Assembly (NCBI GenBank): GCA_963682175.1
Contig: OY821777.1
Coordinates: 18,806,001-18,870,000, forward strand
Length of the DNA: 64,000 bases
Origin: Triglochin maritima
Lineage: Eukaryota > Streptophyta > Magnoliopsida > Alismatales > Juncaginaceae
Reading direction: 5' to 3'
The position numbers and the translations under genes are program-made. The notes under the pieces were generated by a model, which was given only the letters and a program-made list of their open reading frames with translations, ran no database searches and had not been told where the DNA came from. This document shows, piece by piece, positions 46,912-58,803 of the stretch (positions within the stretch are counted from its first letter, which is position 1; each line of letters begins with the position of its first letter).

Positions 46912-48534
46912 TGACATCATATCATGCATATACTTGTGTCTTATATCCTCTACTTTTAACCTAAACAATGCTACGTAATGAGTTTTATGTTTATGTTTCA
47001 GAAATAAAACAAGTGAGAAGAAGTGACACAAAAATGACCTAAGCAAGAGAAATGACTGAATTGTGACATTTATGGACTAAAATGCAAGAGGAAATGATCT
47101 GGATGTAAACCAAAAGGGCAAAAGAGCAAATCAAGAAACTCCACATCATCATGAGGATCATTTTGGCAATTAGATCCGGACCCAAACATCAACAACCAAA
47201 TTGGGTTCACCAAACATGGAGAAATCAAGTCAAAAACCAGCCACCCAAAACCAGACCCCATCAAACCAATCCAGACCGCCAATTGGTTGTCCCAAACCGC
47301 TAATTGGCGGTCCATCTGTCTCCAAATGACACGTGCTTTAGTCGGGTATTAGATTAGGTTGTATTTAATCCATTTATAGTATGCTTTTAGTCCCATACCA
47401 GGGGATTGTCCTCGACTACTTTTTTATGCCTATAAATAGAACTCTTATTTCTCCTTTATATTTACTCATTGCTTAGTGGTCAATACCTTTACTTAGAGTC
47501 AAGTCTTGAAGAAAAAACTTAAGTGGAGAGATGTTACTTGTAATGTGAGTTATGAATAAATGAATTTTTTGTTAGTTTAATGTTGTCTCTTTTATTCCTT
47601 GCATGCTTAGCTTAATTTTTTTTAATCAATCTTAGTTGAATTAGTTAGAATGTTTTATCTTCTTAAGATAATAGTTAGCTTAATGATTAGTGAGTAATTC
47701 CATACCCTTTTGGGGGTAGAGATGATGTACACATATGTCATGAAGTTTGGATGCTTGATGAATTTTTGATTGTGTAGACTTGCATGTGTTGTATGTTCAT
47801 CAGGGATGTTTTAATCATCTACATGTGGGGGAATTTGATGAGTTTTGTCATAAGATTTAGACACTTCCCATGTTTAATTTCCTCATGTTTATTGACTGAA
47901 ATTTCCTGTTGAATATGCTACATGTTAGTTATGTGTTTGTATTTGTGTTTGCTTGCTTGCTTTCTTGATTCATGAAACTTTGTTTTGATGAGTTTTGTCA
48001 TAAGATTTAGACATCTCTCATGCTTATCTTTGTTCTTCACATGAGTTCATGGTTTTTGATGAGTCTTGTCATATCTTTAGACGATTCTCGTGCTGAGCCT
48101 AGTCTCATGATAACCAAGTAGCAATTGTCGATACGTTGTGTGAATGGATTAATATGTTTTGTCACATCTTTAGACACTTCCTATGCATGAAGACACACAC
48201 ATGACACACATACATAAATGCTTACAAGCGTCATTCATCACTTATTTCACTTCATATGTGCACACACTCCACCCCTTATGGTTTCTTTTCCTGAATTCAA
48301 ATATCTTTATTAGGTTTTTAGTTAGTTTTAGTCAATCTTTAGTTGCTTTCTTTTACATTTGTTAACTACTAGTTTAGTGTAGTCTAGTTTAGTGTAATCA
48401 CATCTCTTCTCCCCTATTTTTTCACTTGATTTCTGACAAACTAGAGACTACTCACCTCCCTGTGGATCGACCCGTACTTACCTCGTCTTCACCGATGGCT
48501 GTGCACTTGGTGTCTAAAGTTAATCGATTAAACA
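46912..48534 (+). mobile_element. Related LTR in plus orientation
   Basis: The sequence starts TGACATCATATCATGC and follows the same order as LTR copies A and B: 'cctaaacaatgctacgtaatgag', the palindrome (47274-47291), TATAAATA (47431-47438), 'gtgagtaattccat.cccttttggggg' and 'gacccgtactta' near the end. It ends near ATTAAACA at 48534. It differs more from copies A and B than they do from each other, and has four instead of two 'gatgagttttgtcataagatttagacac' subrepeats (47840-48180). No target duplication or internal region was found. Confidence 0.7.
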
Positions 48535-49690
48535 ATTTGTCAAACTATGTATGCCTCCACTACGTCGCGACACGTGACGGATGGAAGCTTTTATCTTTTA
48601 GCTTCTGGAAACTCTACATTGTCATTGTTGGGTTCATTAAGAAGTTGACAATGACAAGATCATTGTAATTAACTGTTAACTAAACCAAATAGGACTTGGC
48701 ATTGATATTGCCGAGTTTTATTCAATGAATTCGGCATTGACATTGCCGAGTTGTGGTCATATTAAAATTCATTGAACTATCTATTACCTTACTGTTTCAA
48801 ACTAAGTCTAAATAACTACTGCAACTCAATTCAAAATGTATTTCTTTATAGAAATTAATTGGATGTTGATGATAATTTCTTCTTTCGTACGCAAAATACA
48901 TTTGTGAAAGAATAATGTCCCTTCAAACCTACAATCACATTATACAATATGCAAGATATGAATGAATGACCGTTTATTGATTCGCTTTCTACACTCCCCA
49001 AATACAGATGGAATCAACCCAAGTATGTTTATTCACTTTTTAAGTGAAATTTGAACCAACTAGAACACAACAATGTTGAGTTCATCAAATAGAACTTGAC
49101 AATGTCAATATCGTGTTCTGTTTGACGCTCGTGCCGAATAATTTCTATTTTCTAATGAACTCTTCGTTTGACATCACCAACTTTTTTATAAACTTGGCAA
49201 ATCGTTGAAGCTATAAAATAAAAGCTTGACAAATATTTTTAGACGAGACATATTCTACTATTTTTTATTTTAATAATAATATTACATATATATAATTTAT
49301 TATTGATCGAAACACCTCTCTATTATTGAAAATTATATTTTTCTTAATAACATTGTTTCCCTAAAACCATGGTATTATGGATTATCCAAAGAGCTCTTAG
49401 GTATTGTAAATCTATATATTTGTTTTGCTGAAAACATGTTTTTCGAAAAAAAATATTAACATTTTTTTCTTCAAGTCATATAGAGGTCTCTTCTTCCCTT
49501 TTGTATTTAATGAAACATTTGATTTTACGAAAAATATATATTTAGTCAAACACATTATTTGAATTGAATGTTAATTTACAAAATATATTTTTCAAATCAA
49601 ATATTTGGAACATAATTTTTTGACACATGGGAAAAAAATTCTTGTTAGTTGCGACTAGTGAGCGCAAAACTTGCAACTGAACTCATCCAA
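48535..49690. other. AT-rich intergenic spacer
   Basis: No gene is visible. Short inverted words 'tcggcattgacattgccgag' (about 48730-48749) and 'ttggcattgatattgccgag' nearby form small hairpins. Long A/T runs lie at 49255-49340. Confidence 0.45.
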
Positions 49691-50130
49691 ATCCAGCAGC
49701 TCCTACTTAGGGATGCAAATGGTTATCAACTATTTGAGTATTCGATTCGAAAATTTCTATTTAGTTGGTATTTGATAAGTTCAATGTTACCAATTTAATT
49801 TCTAATACGAATTTGGTTTAAAAAAAATTACCAATTAGAATTCGGATACAAGGTATCTAAAATTTGAATTATCCGAATTATTCGAATACATGGTCAAATA
49901 CACAAATTAATATTTACAATTTAGTATTCGAAAATTTTGATTCGAAAATTAATTACAATATATATATATTTATTTATTTATTTTCGGATAATATCCGAAT
50001 ACCAATTAATATTCGAAAATTTTGAACTTTCATATTGAAATTCAGATAGTTTTACTGAATTCGGATTCGAATTCGAATTTGTAATCGAACATGATAATCA
50101 GATTCGAATTTCTCACTCAAATTATTCGAG
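49691..50130. repeat. ATTCGAAT-rich low-complexity sequence upstream of the protease gene
   Basis: The stretch contains more than a dozen copies of 'attcgaa', 'ttcggata' and 'attcgaattcgaatt' words. It begins 'tagggatgcaaatgg' at about 49709, the form of a hAT-MITE end, but no matching right end is seen. It fills what should be the promoter region, directly before ATG 50158/50218. No clear TATA box. Confidence 0.5.
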
Positions 50131-50217
50131 TCAGCACCGCTCAATCCGCAATCCAAAATGCAACGCTTTCTTCTTCCTTCCGCCTCAGATCCCACGAATA
50201 ATTTTCCCCAAACAAAA

Positions 50218-53200
50218 ATGCCACTGCTCTTCCTCCTCCTGCTCCTCCTCCTCTCTCCTCCCTGCTCCGGGTTCCCGGCGACGCTGCCTTTGGAAAGGGG
50301 TTTTCCATTCCCCACCGCCGCCGACCTCGACGCCGTCAGGCTCCGCGATGCCGCCCGCCACTCCCGGATTCATGGGGACGCCACCCGTGGCGCTGCGGAT
50401 TTCCCCGTTTTTGGGACCTCCAACCCCTACACCGTCGGGTGAGTGCGTCAAACAAGCTTCTATAATCAGTTTCAGTTTCAGTTTTTTCTTCGGTTTGTTG
50501 ATGTTTGATGTTGCGTAGTTAAGCGTCGTCTACGTAAGAAGACCTCAAAAAAAAAACATTTCAGGCCGGTGGTTTTCTGTTTTATTATTATTATTATTGT
50601 TATTATTATGACTCGGAATTCCCTCGCACGCACTCCCACTTTGGGATATGATACGATTCTTTCCTTTCATATTCAATCTCAGTCTCCACTCAAGCCAATG
50701 ATCATTCTCTACATATCACCTTAGATTGTGTTTGGGTGTTACGTTTGGAGTGAGAAATTCTTCAAATCCGAGTTGTAAGAGATTCCTGAGTGGGGTTGAG
50801 ATTTTGGAGGGGGTGTTTGGATGTTGGGTTTCAAAACTGGTTGTCACTTTCAGTTTGGAGATACCAACGTACCCCTCATTTATGGTGGTAAGATCGTAGT
50901 ACTCAACATTCATGGGGGTGAAACCATAATAAGTGACAGTTCATGTGATATCGCTAGGATGTGAGGTTCTGAATGCTTTGAAATCTGTGTTGCTTATAAG
51001 AAGTTGGAAATTTGAGATTCTTCATTTCAAGTGTAAAATAGAGAATCTGGATTCCCACAAAAACCAGATTCTGAAAAATCCAGTTGGTGTTTGCTGCAAG
51101 GATTTTGAAAAAGATGTTTCCTGCAAAATCGACCTTCAAACCATACATCCACACACTCTTTTAGTTGTTTTTTCTTAATTATATTAGTTGTTTTACTAAT
51201 TTTGAATTAATATGTTGTCATAATGTCATCCATATAAAGAGATGTCCTTGTAGGATAGTTTTCTTTTTTCGTTATTTTCCTTATTACTTATTTTCACGTT
51301 TGAAAAAATTGTTCTTATATAAACAATGTAATACTCTTATTTCAACGAGTAGAAAAAAATTTGAAACTCCACCAAAGTCTAATTTTCACCACTCTCATAT
51401 TGTCCAAATTCCGAAGCTACTCACACTCGAAGAGAGAATTATCCTGACAGGATCGATAGGTGTTGAAAAAATAATCCCACATTGCTAAACACAAGTTGTG
51501 TGCAACACTCTATAATAGAGTTGGATCTGTTACCCTTGACCTAAGTGCTTAGGTTTTATTGAAGTGGTGGACTAACCAAATTTAACATGGTATCAGAGCG
51601 GGTCGATTGACCTGTGGGGGGTCACTCCAACCTATATTGTCCACACGTAGACACAAAGAAAATTATCTCGGTCACGTGTGCGGGGAATGTTGAAAAAATA
51701 ATCCCACATTGCGAAACACAAGTTGTGTGCAACACTCTATAATAGAGTTGGATCTGTTACCCTTCACCTAAGTGCTTATGTTTTGTTGAGGTGATGGACT
51801 AACCAAATTTAACAATAGGTGAGCTACAATTCCAAATACAAGGTGGCCCACATCGATTTCACCCAGCGTATTTACCAACGTCACCACTGGGCTCGAACCT
51901 GTGGCTTTCTGTACTTAATTTTGCCTTTTGTGATATACTTTGGAACCTCGTAAAAGACTTGCCTTTTACTTGCAAAAAGAGACCCCATAATGTTTTTTGA
52001 TACCGAAGTGTTTTGGAACACTCAAGAAGTCAAAATTGTTAACAGAAGCGTCAACAATACCTAAGTGTCTAAAAACCAAGTCGGGCAAAATACCTAGAAG
52101 TCCATATAAACTAGGTAAAATTGCAATTTGGAGTCACCCCAGGTTGTAATGTCTCGTCCCCAGGTTCACACAGAATCTGTCCTTTCTATTATCCACGAGT
52201 TCATTGAGCCACAACACCTCATGAATTGCCACAAAACTTAAATCGGAATGTCTTGTGGTAGTAGACTCATGTTCTCATAGCCTACACACCACATTATCTT
52301 GTTGGGCAGTGTTTAGGGTGTTATGAGTTGGGTTTGTAGTTTGGGGTGATATGGCTTTCGTTGATTTGGTTTTTTTGGCATGTGTGCATGTGTTTATTGT
52401 TTTGGTGAAAAAGCTGGGTTAATTGTTGTGAGGTGTTGTTCTTTTGTTGGTTTTGGACTTTGGTTTGTGAGTTTCGATGGATGTTTGGGCTTCCAACATT
52501 ACTAGTTAGGAGGTTGACTATCCACCCCCCAAAGTTTGGGTATTAGTAAGATAAGAAAAACATTAATATTTTACCACTGTCATGGGGGTTGAGTTGTGTG
52601 ATTGAGCTTGCTTTGTTTCGTTTATCCTTCTTGGTAAAACTTTTTTAATGTCAGGTGAAGATTGGGGGTGTTTTTATGTGGATGTTGGACGGCTTGATCG
52701 TATTTTCCCCCACTTCATGGCAAAAGAATGATTTTTAGGTTTTTAGATTTGAGTTTTCGAGTTTTTGTTGTGGTAGCACCTGGGTTTTGATCAATCTGGT
52801 AAAATTGGATTTGATGCCATTGCTTTTATCATTCTAGTGTGTATTCTTGTAATCAGCAACATGTGAAATTTTAATGTTTGGATGGATTTTTATTGAGTTT
52901 TATGAAGTTGACTGTTGATGTTTTCTTTGTATTTCCACTACATGCCATGGCTGATGAGATTCTTCACTTGCTAGTTTGTACTTCAGCCGTGTGAAATTGG
53001 GTAATCCTGCGAAGGAATTCTATGTGCAGATCGACACTGGAAGTGATGTTTTGTGGGTAACTTGCGTATCTTGCAGTGGATGTCCGAGCAGCAGTAGCCT
53101 CAATGTAATTATGACCTTGCTCTCGTTCTTGAGTTATTTGCCTGATTGTTTAAGACTTTAAGCTACAAATAAATTGGTATTTGGTATATTGGATCTTGAC

Positions 53201-54425
53201 ATATTTGTTTTCTCTTCCCAGTGCTGTCATATCATATAAATTCGTTCATTTTCATCCTTCACTACAGATCCCAATGAATTTTTTTGACCCTAGAAGCTCC
53301 TCATCCGCTTCGTTGCTCTCTTGTTCTGATGAAAGGTGCAGCTATGGTATTCAAACCTCAAGTTGTATCCCTTCACTAGAGAACTCCCCATGTGGTTACT
53401 CTTTTAAGTATGGTGATGGAAGTGGCACCTCTGGGTACTTTGTTTCAGATACTATGTACTTTGACACCGTTGTTGCAAGTGGAATTACCATAAACTCCTC
53501 CGCGAAAGTGATCTTCGGGTAAAGAAAAAAAAGGTTATTCCTTTTCATCGTGATATTTGCAGTACCTACTCCATGATTTTTGTCAATGTAAGCTAATATT
53601 TATTTGGAGAAAAACTCATTACTTTGTGTTAGTGGAAATTATACTCAAGAAAACAAAGAAAGAGGTGACATTAATGTCAGCAGTTACAATGAATTTGCGC
53701 CACTATCATTCCAAAGTGTATATACTTCTTTTCATATTTATGTTATTGTCCAATTATTTTTCTTTTCCTTTATATAGATGTAGCAACTCACAGACTGGGG
53801 ACTTAACTCGGTCTGATCATGCTGTTGACGGAATATTTGGGTTTGGACAGCATGCATTATCTATAATTTCCCAGCTGTCTTCCTCTGGGGTGGCTCCTGG
53901 AGTGTTTTCTCATTGTCTAAGAGGATCTGATAATGGTGGTGGGGTACTTGTTCTTGGTGAGATTGTAAAACCTGGTATTGTCTATACTCCGCTAGTCCGC
54001 TTGTTCAAAACCAGTAAGTTCACCTTGTAAACAATTTCTTGATTTGACTGCTTGTTCCTCTCCTCGTATCATAATTCCCTTCAGAGATACTTTTCCCTTA
54101 TTATTTTTCATATGATTGAAATGGTAAATGTCAAGATCTTCTTTCTTTGTGCCTTTTGATGTTGTCCTGGCATGTCTCAAAATTTTAAAATCTTTAATCT
54201 TTTTTATTTTTCGTTATATATATGGGTCAAGCTCTAGTGAGCCCAGGGCTCATCAAATTTAATTTAAGCCCCCTACAATCTCACAATTGGATCTTATTTA
54301 CAGTTAATCTCACCATTCATTAGCATAACCGTTTTTTCTTAATCTACCTTACATTTTGAAATGAGTGGTGGATATTGTGGGGGCTTAATTTAGTTTGATT
54401 AAGCCCTGGGCTCACTTGAGAATTC

Positions 54426-54460
<35 letters not shown>

Positions 54461-57382
54461 CAAATTCCAAATTTCCAAGTCTTTTTGTTGCGGCATTGCC
54501 TATTTTTAGTTGAATTATTAGGATTTGGCAAAGAATGTCTGACTGCTCATTCTGCAGCATGATGGTTACATTATGGTTTGCAACAGTTTGCATATGTTGG
54601 ATATTGTAGTTTGCAGGTACAAAATCAGGCGTACTGAAGAGAATAAGTGGGTCAATTTTTTTGTTAGAGGCATTACAACATCTACACTAACATCTGTAAG
54701 CAGGAAGTTGTTATTAGTGAACTATTTGCTGCAAACTAACAGGTAGAAAGTTGTAAATATGTGTACTATCAATTATTTGGATACAAATCCACTTCCAATA
54801 TCCTACTTCCCCTGAAAAAAACTTGAGGTTTAATCAAGTGTGAATATGTGATAGACTGATAGTATTATCACTTTGTTTTCAGTAGTTTATATTTATGTTA
54901 AAAAAGGATTGAGTGTTCGCTTTGGCATTGGCATATTGATTCCTACAGTGTTCACATATTGAAGTTTATTTTTCTCTCTTTGGCAAGAGGCCCAAGACTA
55001 ATCCTCTCTATGTCTGTCTACACTGTCCAATTTGAGGAGATTTTGTGGTGCTTTGCATCTTTTGAAACTTCCTGTAGTTTTCTCCATCTTAAAAATTTGT
55101 TTGGATTTTATCATCATATATTACATGCATCCATGGTGTTGATTGATGGTTTTAGTCTTGATGCTTAAAATTAGCCATCATATTACTTGCCTTTTTATAC
55201 TACATAGAATTTGGTATTGTGAGTATACTTGTTCCATGTGATTATCATCGTAACATTCTAACTTATGTTGGAGGGTTTGGTAGCATCGAAGAAATAGTCT
55301 CAAACTTGTATGTGTTCATGTTTTTATTTTCTGATATGTTACTTGAAAACTCTCAGGCCGCATTACAATTTAAATCTACAAAGAATTCCTGTTAATGGAC
55401 AGATATTGCCTATTGATTCATCAGTATTTGCAACTTCAACCAGCCGAGGGACCATAATTGATTCAGGGACGACGTTGGCTTACCTAGCAGAAGAGATATA
55501 TGATCCTTTTCTGAAGGCTGTAAGTTATATAATGTATTTGATCGTTATCAATCATTGGATTGTCTTATAGATCAAGTGTTCTTGCTTGGTCAGTTTACTT
55601 CCATTTCAACAGTTCCCAAACAAACCAACAAAAATCTTCAGTTCTTTTTTCTATTTAGAGAACCATGTGCATTAGGCTTGAAGTTGACAATGCAGCTAAT
55701 CTTCATTTTTAATTTTTATACTTGCTCTCTGCAGATAGTTGCTTCCATCTCACAACCTGTGAAGGTTTCTGCATCAAATGGTTACCCATGTTTTGCCATT
55801 TCTAGCAGGTAGACTCTTCCAAAAATTTTGATTGGTGACCTTTTTACAAACTACTCATTTGCAAGGTAATGCTTGCGATTTAGCAACTCATAATCTCTGT
55901 TTTTATCATTGTGAAGCCAGGGTTGAGGAGGTGTTCCCTCCTGTTACACTAAAATTTGAGGGAGGTGCATCCTTGATGTTGATGCCTCGAGACTATCTTC
56001 TCCAGCAGGGTTCAATAGTGAGTTTACACTTGTTTTTAGACATTTGTACCAGTCTGTGTTTTACTTCTTATACAATTCTGTTTTGTAATTTACTTCCTTT
56101 TTTATAATAAAATATTAAAAATGTTGTTTTTGTACAGAATAATGCTGAGGTTTGGTGCCTTGGTTGGAGAAAAAATGAAGGTCAAGGAACAACCATTTTA
56201 GGAGGTTTGCTATTATGTCTTTTGCAAGTTCATAGTTTTTTTGGCTTCCACTTAGTTATATTAACATTGATGGTTTCTTTGCATTTTGGTACTAAACAAA
56301 CTGCAGAAGTTCAGCGAAAACCCAAGAACTAGTTGTTCTTGGCTTCTTGCTAAAATGAACTTTTTACATTTTTATCTATTCCATCTGCATCTTAAGTTCT
56401 ATTTCTCAAAGATATGTTTAATCAGCATTGAACCTTTTTCTGGAGCACTAAGTATATGCTTCTGTAATTTTTGCATAGAGAAACTTGCAGGATCAGAAAT
56501 AGCTAATATATACATATTCCTTTTGTAGACGTTTCATATATTAGAATTAGCTTAATGCCAGTAGTAAATATAGCTGATATTTTACTGAAGTAATTGTTGA
56601 TCAAGCCTGTGATATTGACCTCAAGTTAATGTCCTTGTATGAGTTCTCAGCATTTGGTGATCAATGCTTGATTCTGTTAAATGATTTTTCAACTTAAACC
56701 TTGTGAATTCTGGGATGTGCATGTGGACACCTTTATAATCGATATGTGTTTATAGTGTGATGAAGAGAAAACATAAGGAAACAAAAATCTTGGGCAAGTC
56801 ATTTTTCGCCATCTATTAAATTTATTTATCACAAGCGTATATAACACTGATCTGGTTGTTGGAAGTACTACAAAGATGTTTGATCCGTGGCATTATATCA
56901 CTTGATGCTACTTGTACGTCTGAACCTTGATAAACCTCCGTATGTGTAACTTGGGATGGAGTGTTCTCTTCACGATATTGAGGCTGATACTCATTAATTG
57001 CATTGTGTTGTAATTTCCTCATAATGCAGTGAATCTGGCAAATCTCACATTTGATGTAAAGTTATTGTTCTTCCGCAGACATTGTCTTGAAAGACAAAAT
57101 ATTTGTCTACGATCTTGTTCGTCAGCGAATTGGTTGGGTAAATCACGATTGTAAGTTTCTAACACCTAAAACTAGCATCTTCTTTTTCCGAGTTAAATTT
57201 GCTTACATTTCTTATTGCCAAACCCAGGTTCTTTACCGGTAAACGTTTCTGCATCTCCTTCATTAAGGAGCGATTTTTTCAACACTGGGCAATACCGCTT
57301 AAGCAGCTCATGTCGCCTTTTGTATTACAACTTAATACTCTTTGGAACCATAGGTTTTATTGTGCATATGAAACATAATTAG
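50218..57382 (+). CDS. A1-family aspartic protease (plant atypical, ASPARTIC PROTEASE 36/39-like), frameshifted in exon 4
   Basis: Ten exons: 50218-50438, 52975-53104, 53268-53518, 53778-54013, 55357-55519, 55735-55808, 55921-56017, 56138-56204, 57079-57150 and 57228-57382. All borders are GT-AG. A leucine-rich signal peptide ([18 protein letters not shown]) precedes a prosegment. Catalytic motifs are DTGSD (Asp94) and DSGTT (about Asp312), with YGDGSGTSG in the flap region. The hydrophobic C-terminus ([16 protein letters not shown]) fits the GPI-anchored or membrane-bound group; substrates are unknown. An upstream in-frame ATG at 50158 would put 20 residues before the signal peptide and is less likely. 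Exon 4 holds an 8-bp tandem duplication (53989-54004) that shifts frame before PHYNLNL. Use of a weak GT at 54003 would restore it. Without the 8 bases the exons give 485 codons. Confidence 0.88.
51390..51910 (-). mobile_element. SINE-like sequence interrupted by the TRIM
   Basis: On the minus strand CACAGGTTCGAGCCCAGTGG (near 51905-51886) contains a match to the RNA polymerase III B box (GGTTCGANNCC). It is followed by 'gctgggtgaaatcgatgtgggccacc' and, across the TRIM, 'cctatcgatcctgtcaggat' and 'attctctcttcgagtgtg'. This resembles the body and tail of plant tRNA-derived SINEs. No A box is clear, so it is 5'-truncated or misjudged. It lies in intron 1 of the protease gene. Confidence 0.4.
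51461..51814 (+). mobile_element. Complete TRIM retrotransposon (354 bp)
   Basis: Two 127-bp LTRs (51461-51587 and 51688-51814), each TGTTGAAAAAATAATCCCAC...AAATTTAACA, differ at only a few bases. They flank a 100-base interior. The interior starts directly with TGGTATCAGAGC (51588-51599), the primer site complementary to initiator methionine tRNA. It ends with the purine tract GTGTGCGGGGAA. Exact 5-bp target copies ATAGG lie at 51456-51460 and 51815-51819. With no coding capacity this is a terminal-repeat retrotransposon in miniature, inside intron 1 of the protease gene in sense orientation. Confidence 0.95.
54214..54458. mobile_element. MITE between TA microsatellites in intron 4
   Basis: About 54223-54427 has inverted ends: GTGAGCCCAGGGCTCATCAAA at the left and the complement of GTGAGCCCAGGGCTTAATCAAA at the right. 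Similarity continues through 'ttaagccccc.acaat'. It is bordered by TATATATAT (54214-54222) and by a 30-base TA run (54428-54458). Insertion within TA repeats resembles Micron-type or TA-targeting MITEs. No coding capacity. Confidence 0.7.
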
Positions 57383-57624
57383 TGCTGCTTATCATTCTTT
57401 GTGTAGTAGTGATCACTGTGGTTTGGTTACATATGTTTGTAAGAATCGTATGTATGGGAAATTAGAGAAATGAGTTAGGGTTACTGTCTACTAGAGATAC
57501 AACCAAGCCTTTGTTTGCCACCGCATGTTATATCTACAGCCACTGTCACTGCCTGATTGCCAGTAACCACTGGACTTGTTGGTCACAGCTGCCCTGTCGC
57601 AAACCCGTCATCTTAGTTGTTACC
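57383..57624 (+). other. 3' UTR / downstream flank of the protease gene
   Basis: These 240 bases follow the stop codon without ORFs of note. The 3' UTR probably ends here, before the MITE at 57628. A polyadenylation site cannot be fixed. Confidence 0.4.
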
Positions 57625-57627
57625 TTA

Positions 57628-58016
57628 GATCATCCGTGATCATGACTCGGACGACCTAGTCATGAGCGTTCTCTCTCTTCTTTCTCTCCAACCCATTTTT
57701 TTCTTTCTTTCTTAGACTATTCACATTTTAACCACAACTTACCATAACATATCTCTCTCATTTACATCATTTCGGGATTCATCTTGGAAAAAAATTAAAA
57801 AATTTCTACAAAATCAAAACAATTATAAAACGTATTTTCAAAAAAAATAAAATAATATTCAAACAAAAAATTTAAAAATAAATAAATAAAACAATAAAAA
57901 ATTACAACGACCCGGTTGTTGACGACCAGGTTGTCTCCCCTGTTAAGGGGAGACGACCTGGTCTCCCCGGGTCGTGGGGGGTCATGGCGACGCACGACCC
58001 CCCGTTAGTGATGCTC
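57628..58016. mobile_element. Tourist-like (Harbinger) MITE 1
   Basis: This 389-bp element runs from GATCATCCGTGATCATGAC to GTTAGTGATGCTC and is flanked by TTA on both sides (57625-57627, 58017-58019), the 3-bp target of PIF/Harbinger elements. Its left end resembles the inverted right end of MITE 2. Its right end (GAGCATCACTAACGGGG when inverted) resembles the left end of MITE 2. Thus the two are copies in opposite orientation. The interior has GACGACC/GGTCGTC words and an A-rich patch. Confidence 0.7.
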
Positions 58017-58172
58017 TTATTTCATTTAAAAAAAAACGATTATAACTCATGTCATTTTTGTCTTCACCTGTCATAGAGTAAGAGCAATTTGTTACGGAGC
58101 CACTAGAATCCAAATTAATCATCGAGTAAACACAACTATTACATTTGATTCAAGCGGCAGTTAATATCTCAA

Positions 58173-58800
58173 GAGCATCCTTAATGGGGTCGTCGGGTGA
58201 CCCCGTCTCGGTCGTTCAATGGACGACCAGGTCGCTGGAGCGACCCGGTTGGTTCGATTTTTGATTTTTTGATTTTTATTTTTTGGTTTTGTTATTTGTT
58301 TTAATAATTAGGGGTTTATATTTTGATAAATAGTTAGGATTTAAGTAGTTTTAGTTTATATTTTGATAATAATTAGGGTTAGAGATTATCAGGGTTAGGG
58401 TTAAGGACCAACACCTTACTCTACGTCTCGTGTAATGTAAGCTTATATTTGCTTAAATTAATGTAATTTTTTTTAATATTAATGGTATTTAGTATTTGGT
58501 AAGCATTGATGGTTAACTAAATAAAGTATATGCAATTTGGAAATACAAGATTTATTGGTATTTTGATTTTTCCAAATAGATTATTAATATTTTTGGTAAA
58601 TATAAATGATTTTGGATTAGAATAATAGTTGAGAAGGAAATTAATGATGTGGAGTAAAGAGAGTGGGGTGAGTTAGGTCATGGTTAATGAGTGAATAGTG
58701 AAGGAGAAATAAGATGTTGGGTCATAATGACGTGACATGTCATTTGGAAGAGAGAGAAAGTGGATGACCTAGGTCATCCTGGTCATGGTCAACGATGGTC
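58173..58800. mobile_element. Tourist-like (Harbinger) MITE 2, inverted relative to MITE 1
   Basis: The left end is GAGCATCCTTAATGGGGTCGTC. The right end, inverted, is GACCATCGTTGACCATGACC. Flanks are CAA (58170-58172) and TAA (58801-58803), a TAA target with one change. Subterminal words 'atgttgggtcat' and 'gtggatgacctaggtcatcc' recur (inverted) at 58812-58835 next to the Harbinger transposase remnant, which suggests that family supplied the transposase. Confidence 0.6.
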
Positions 58801-58803
58801 TAA

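Noticed and set aside
50158..50217. Upstream ATG at 50158 as protease start
   Set aside because: It would place 20 polar residues ahead of a clean signal peptide that begins at the next in-frame ATG (50218); kept only as an alternative.
51885..51910. tRNA gene suggested by a B-box-like GGTTCGAGCCC on the minus strand
   Set aside because: No cloverleaf can be formed: acceptor and D arms are missing. A SINE-like reading fits better.
53557..54030. 157-codon ORF spanning intron 3 and exon 4 of the protease
   Set aside because: Only the part from 53778 is exon sequence; the upstream half is intron read-through.
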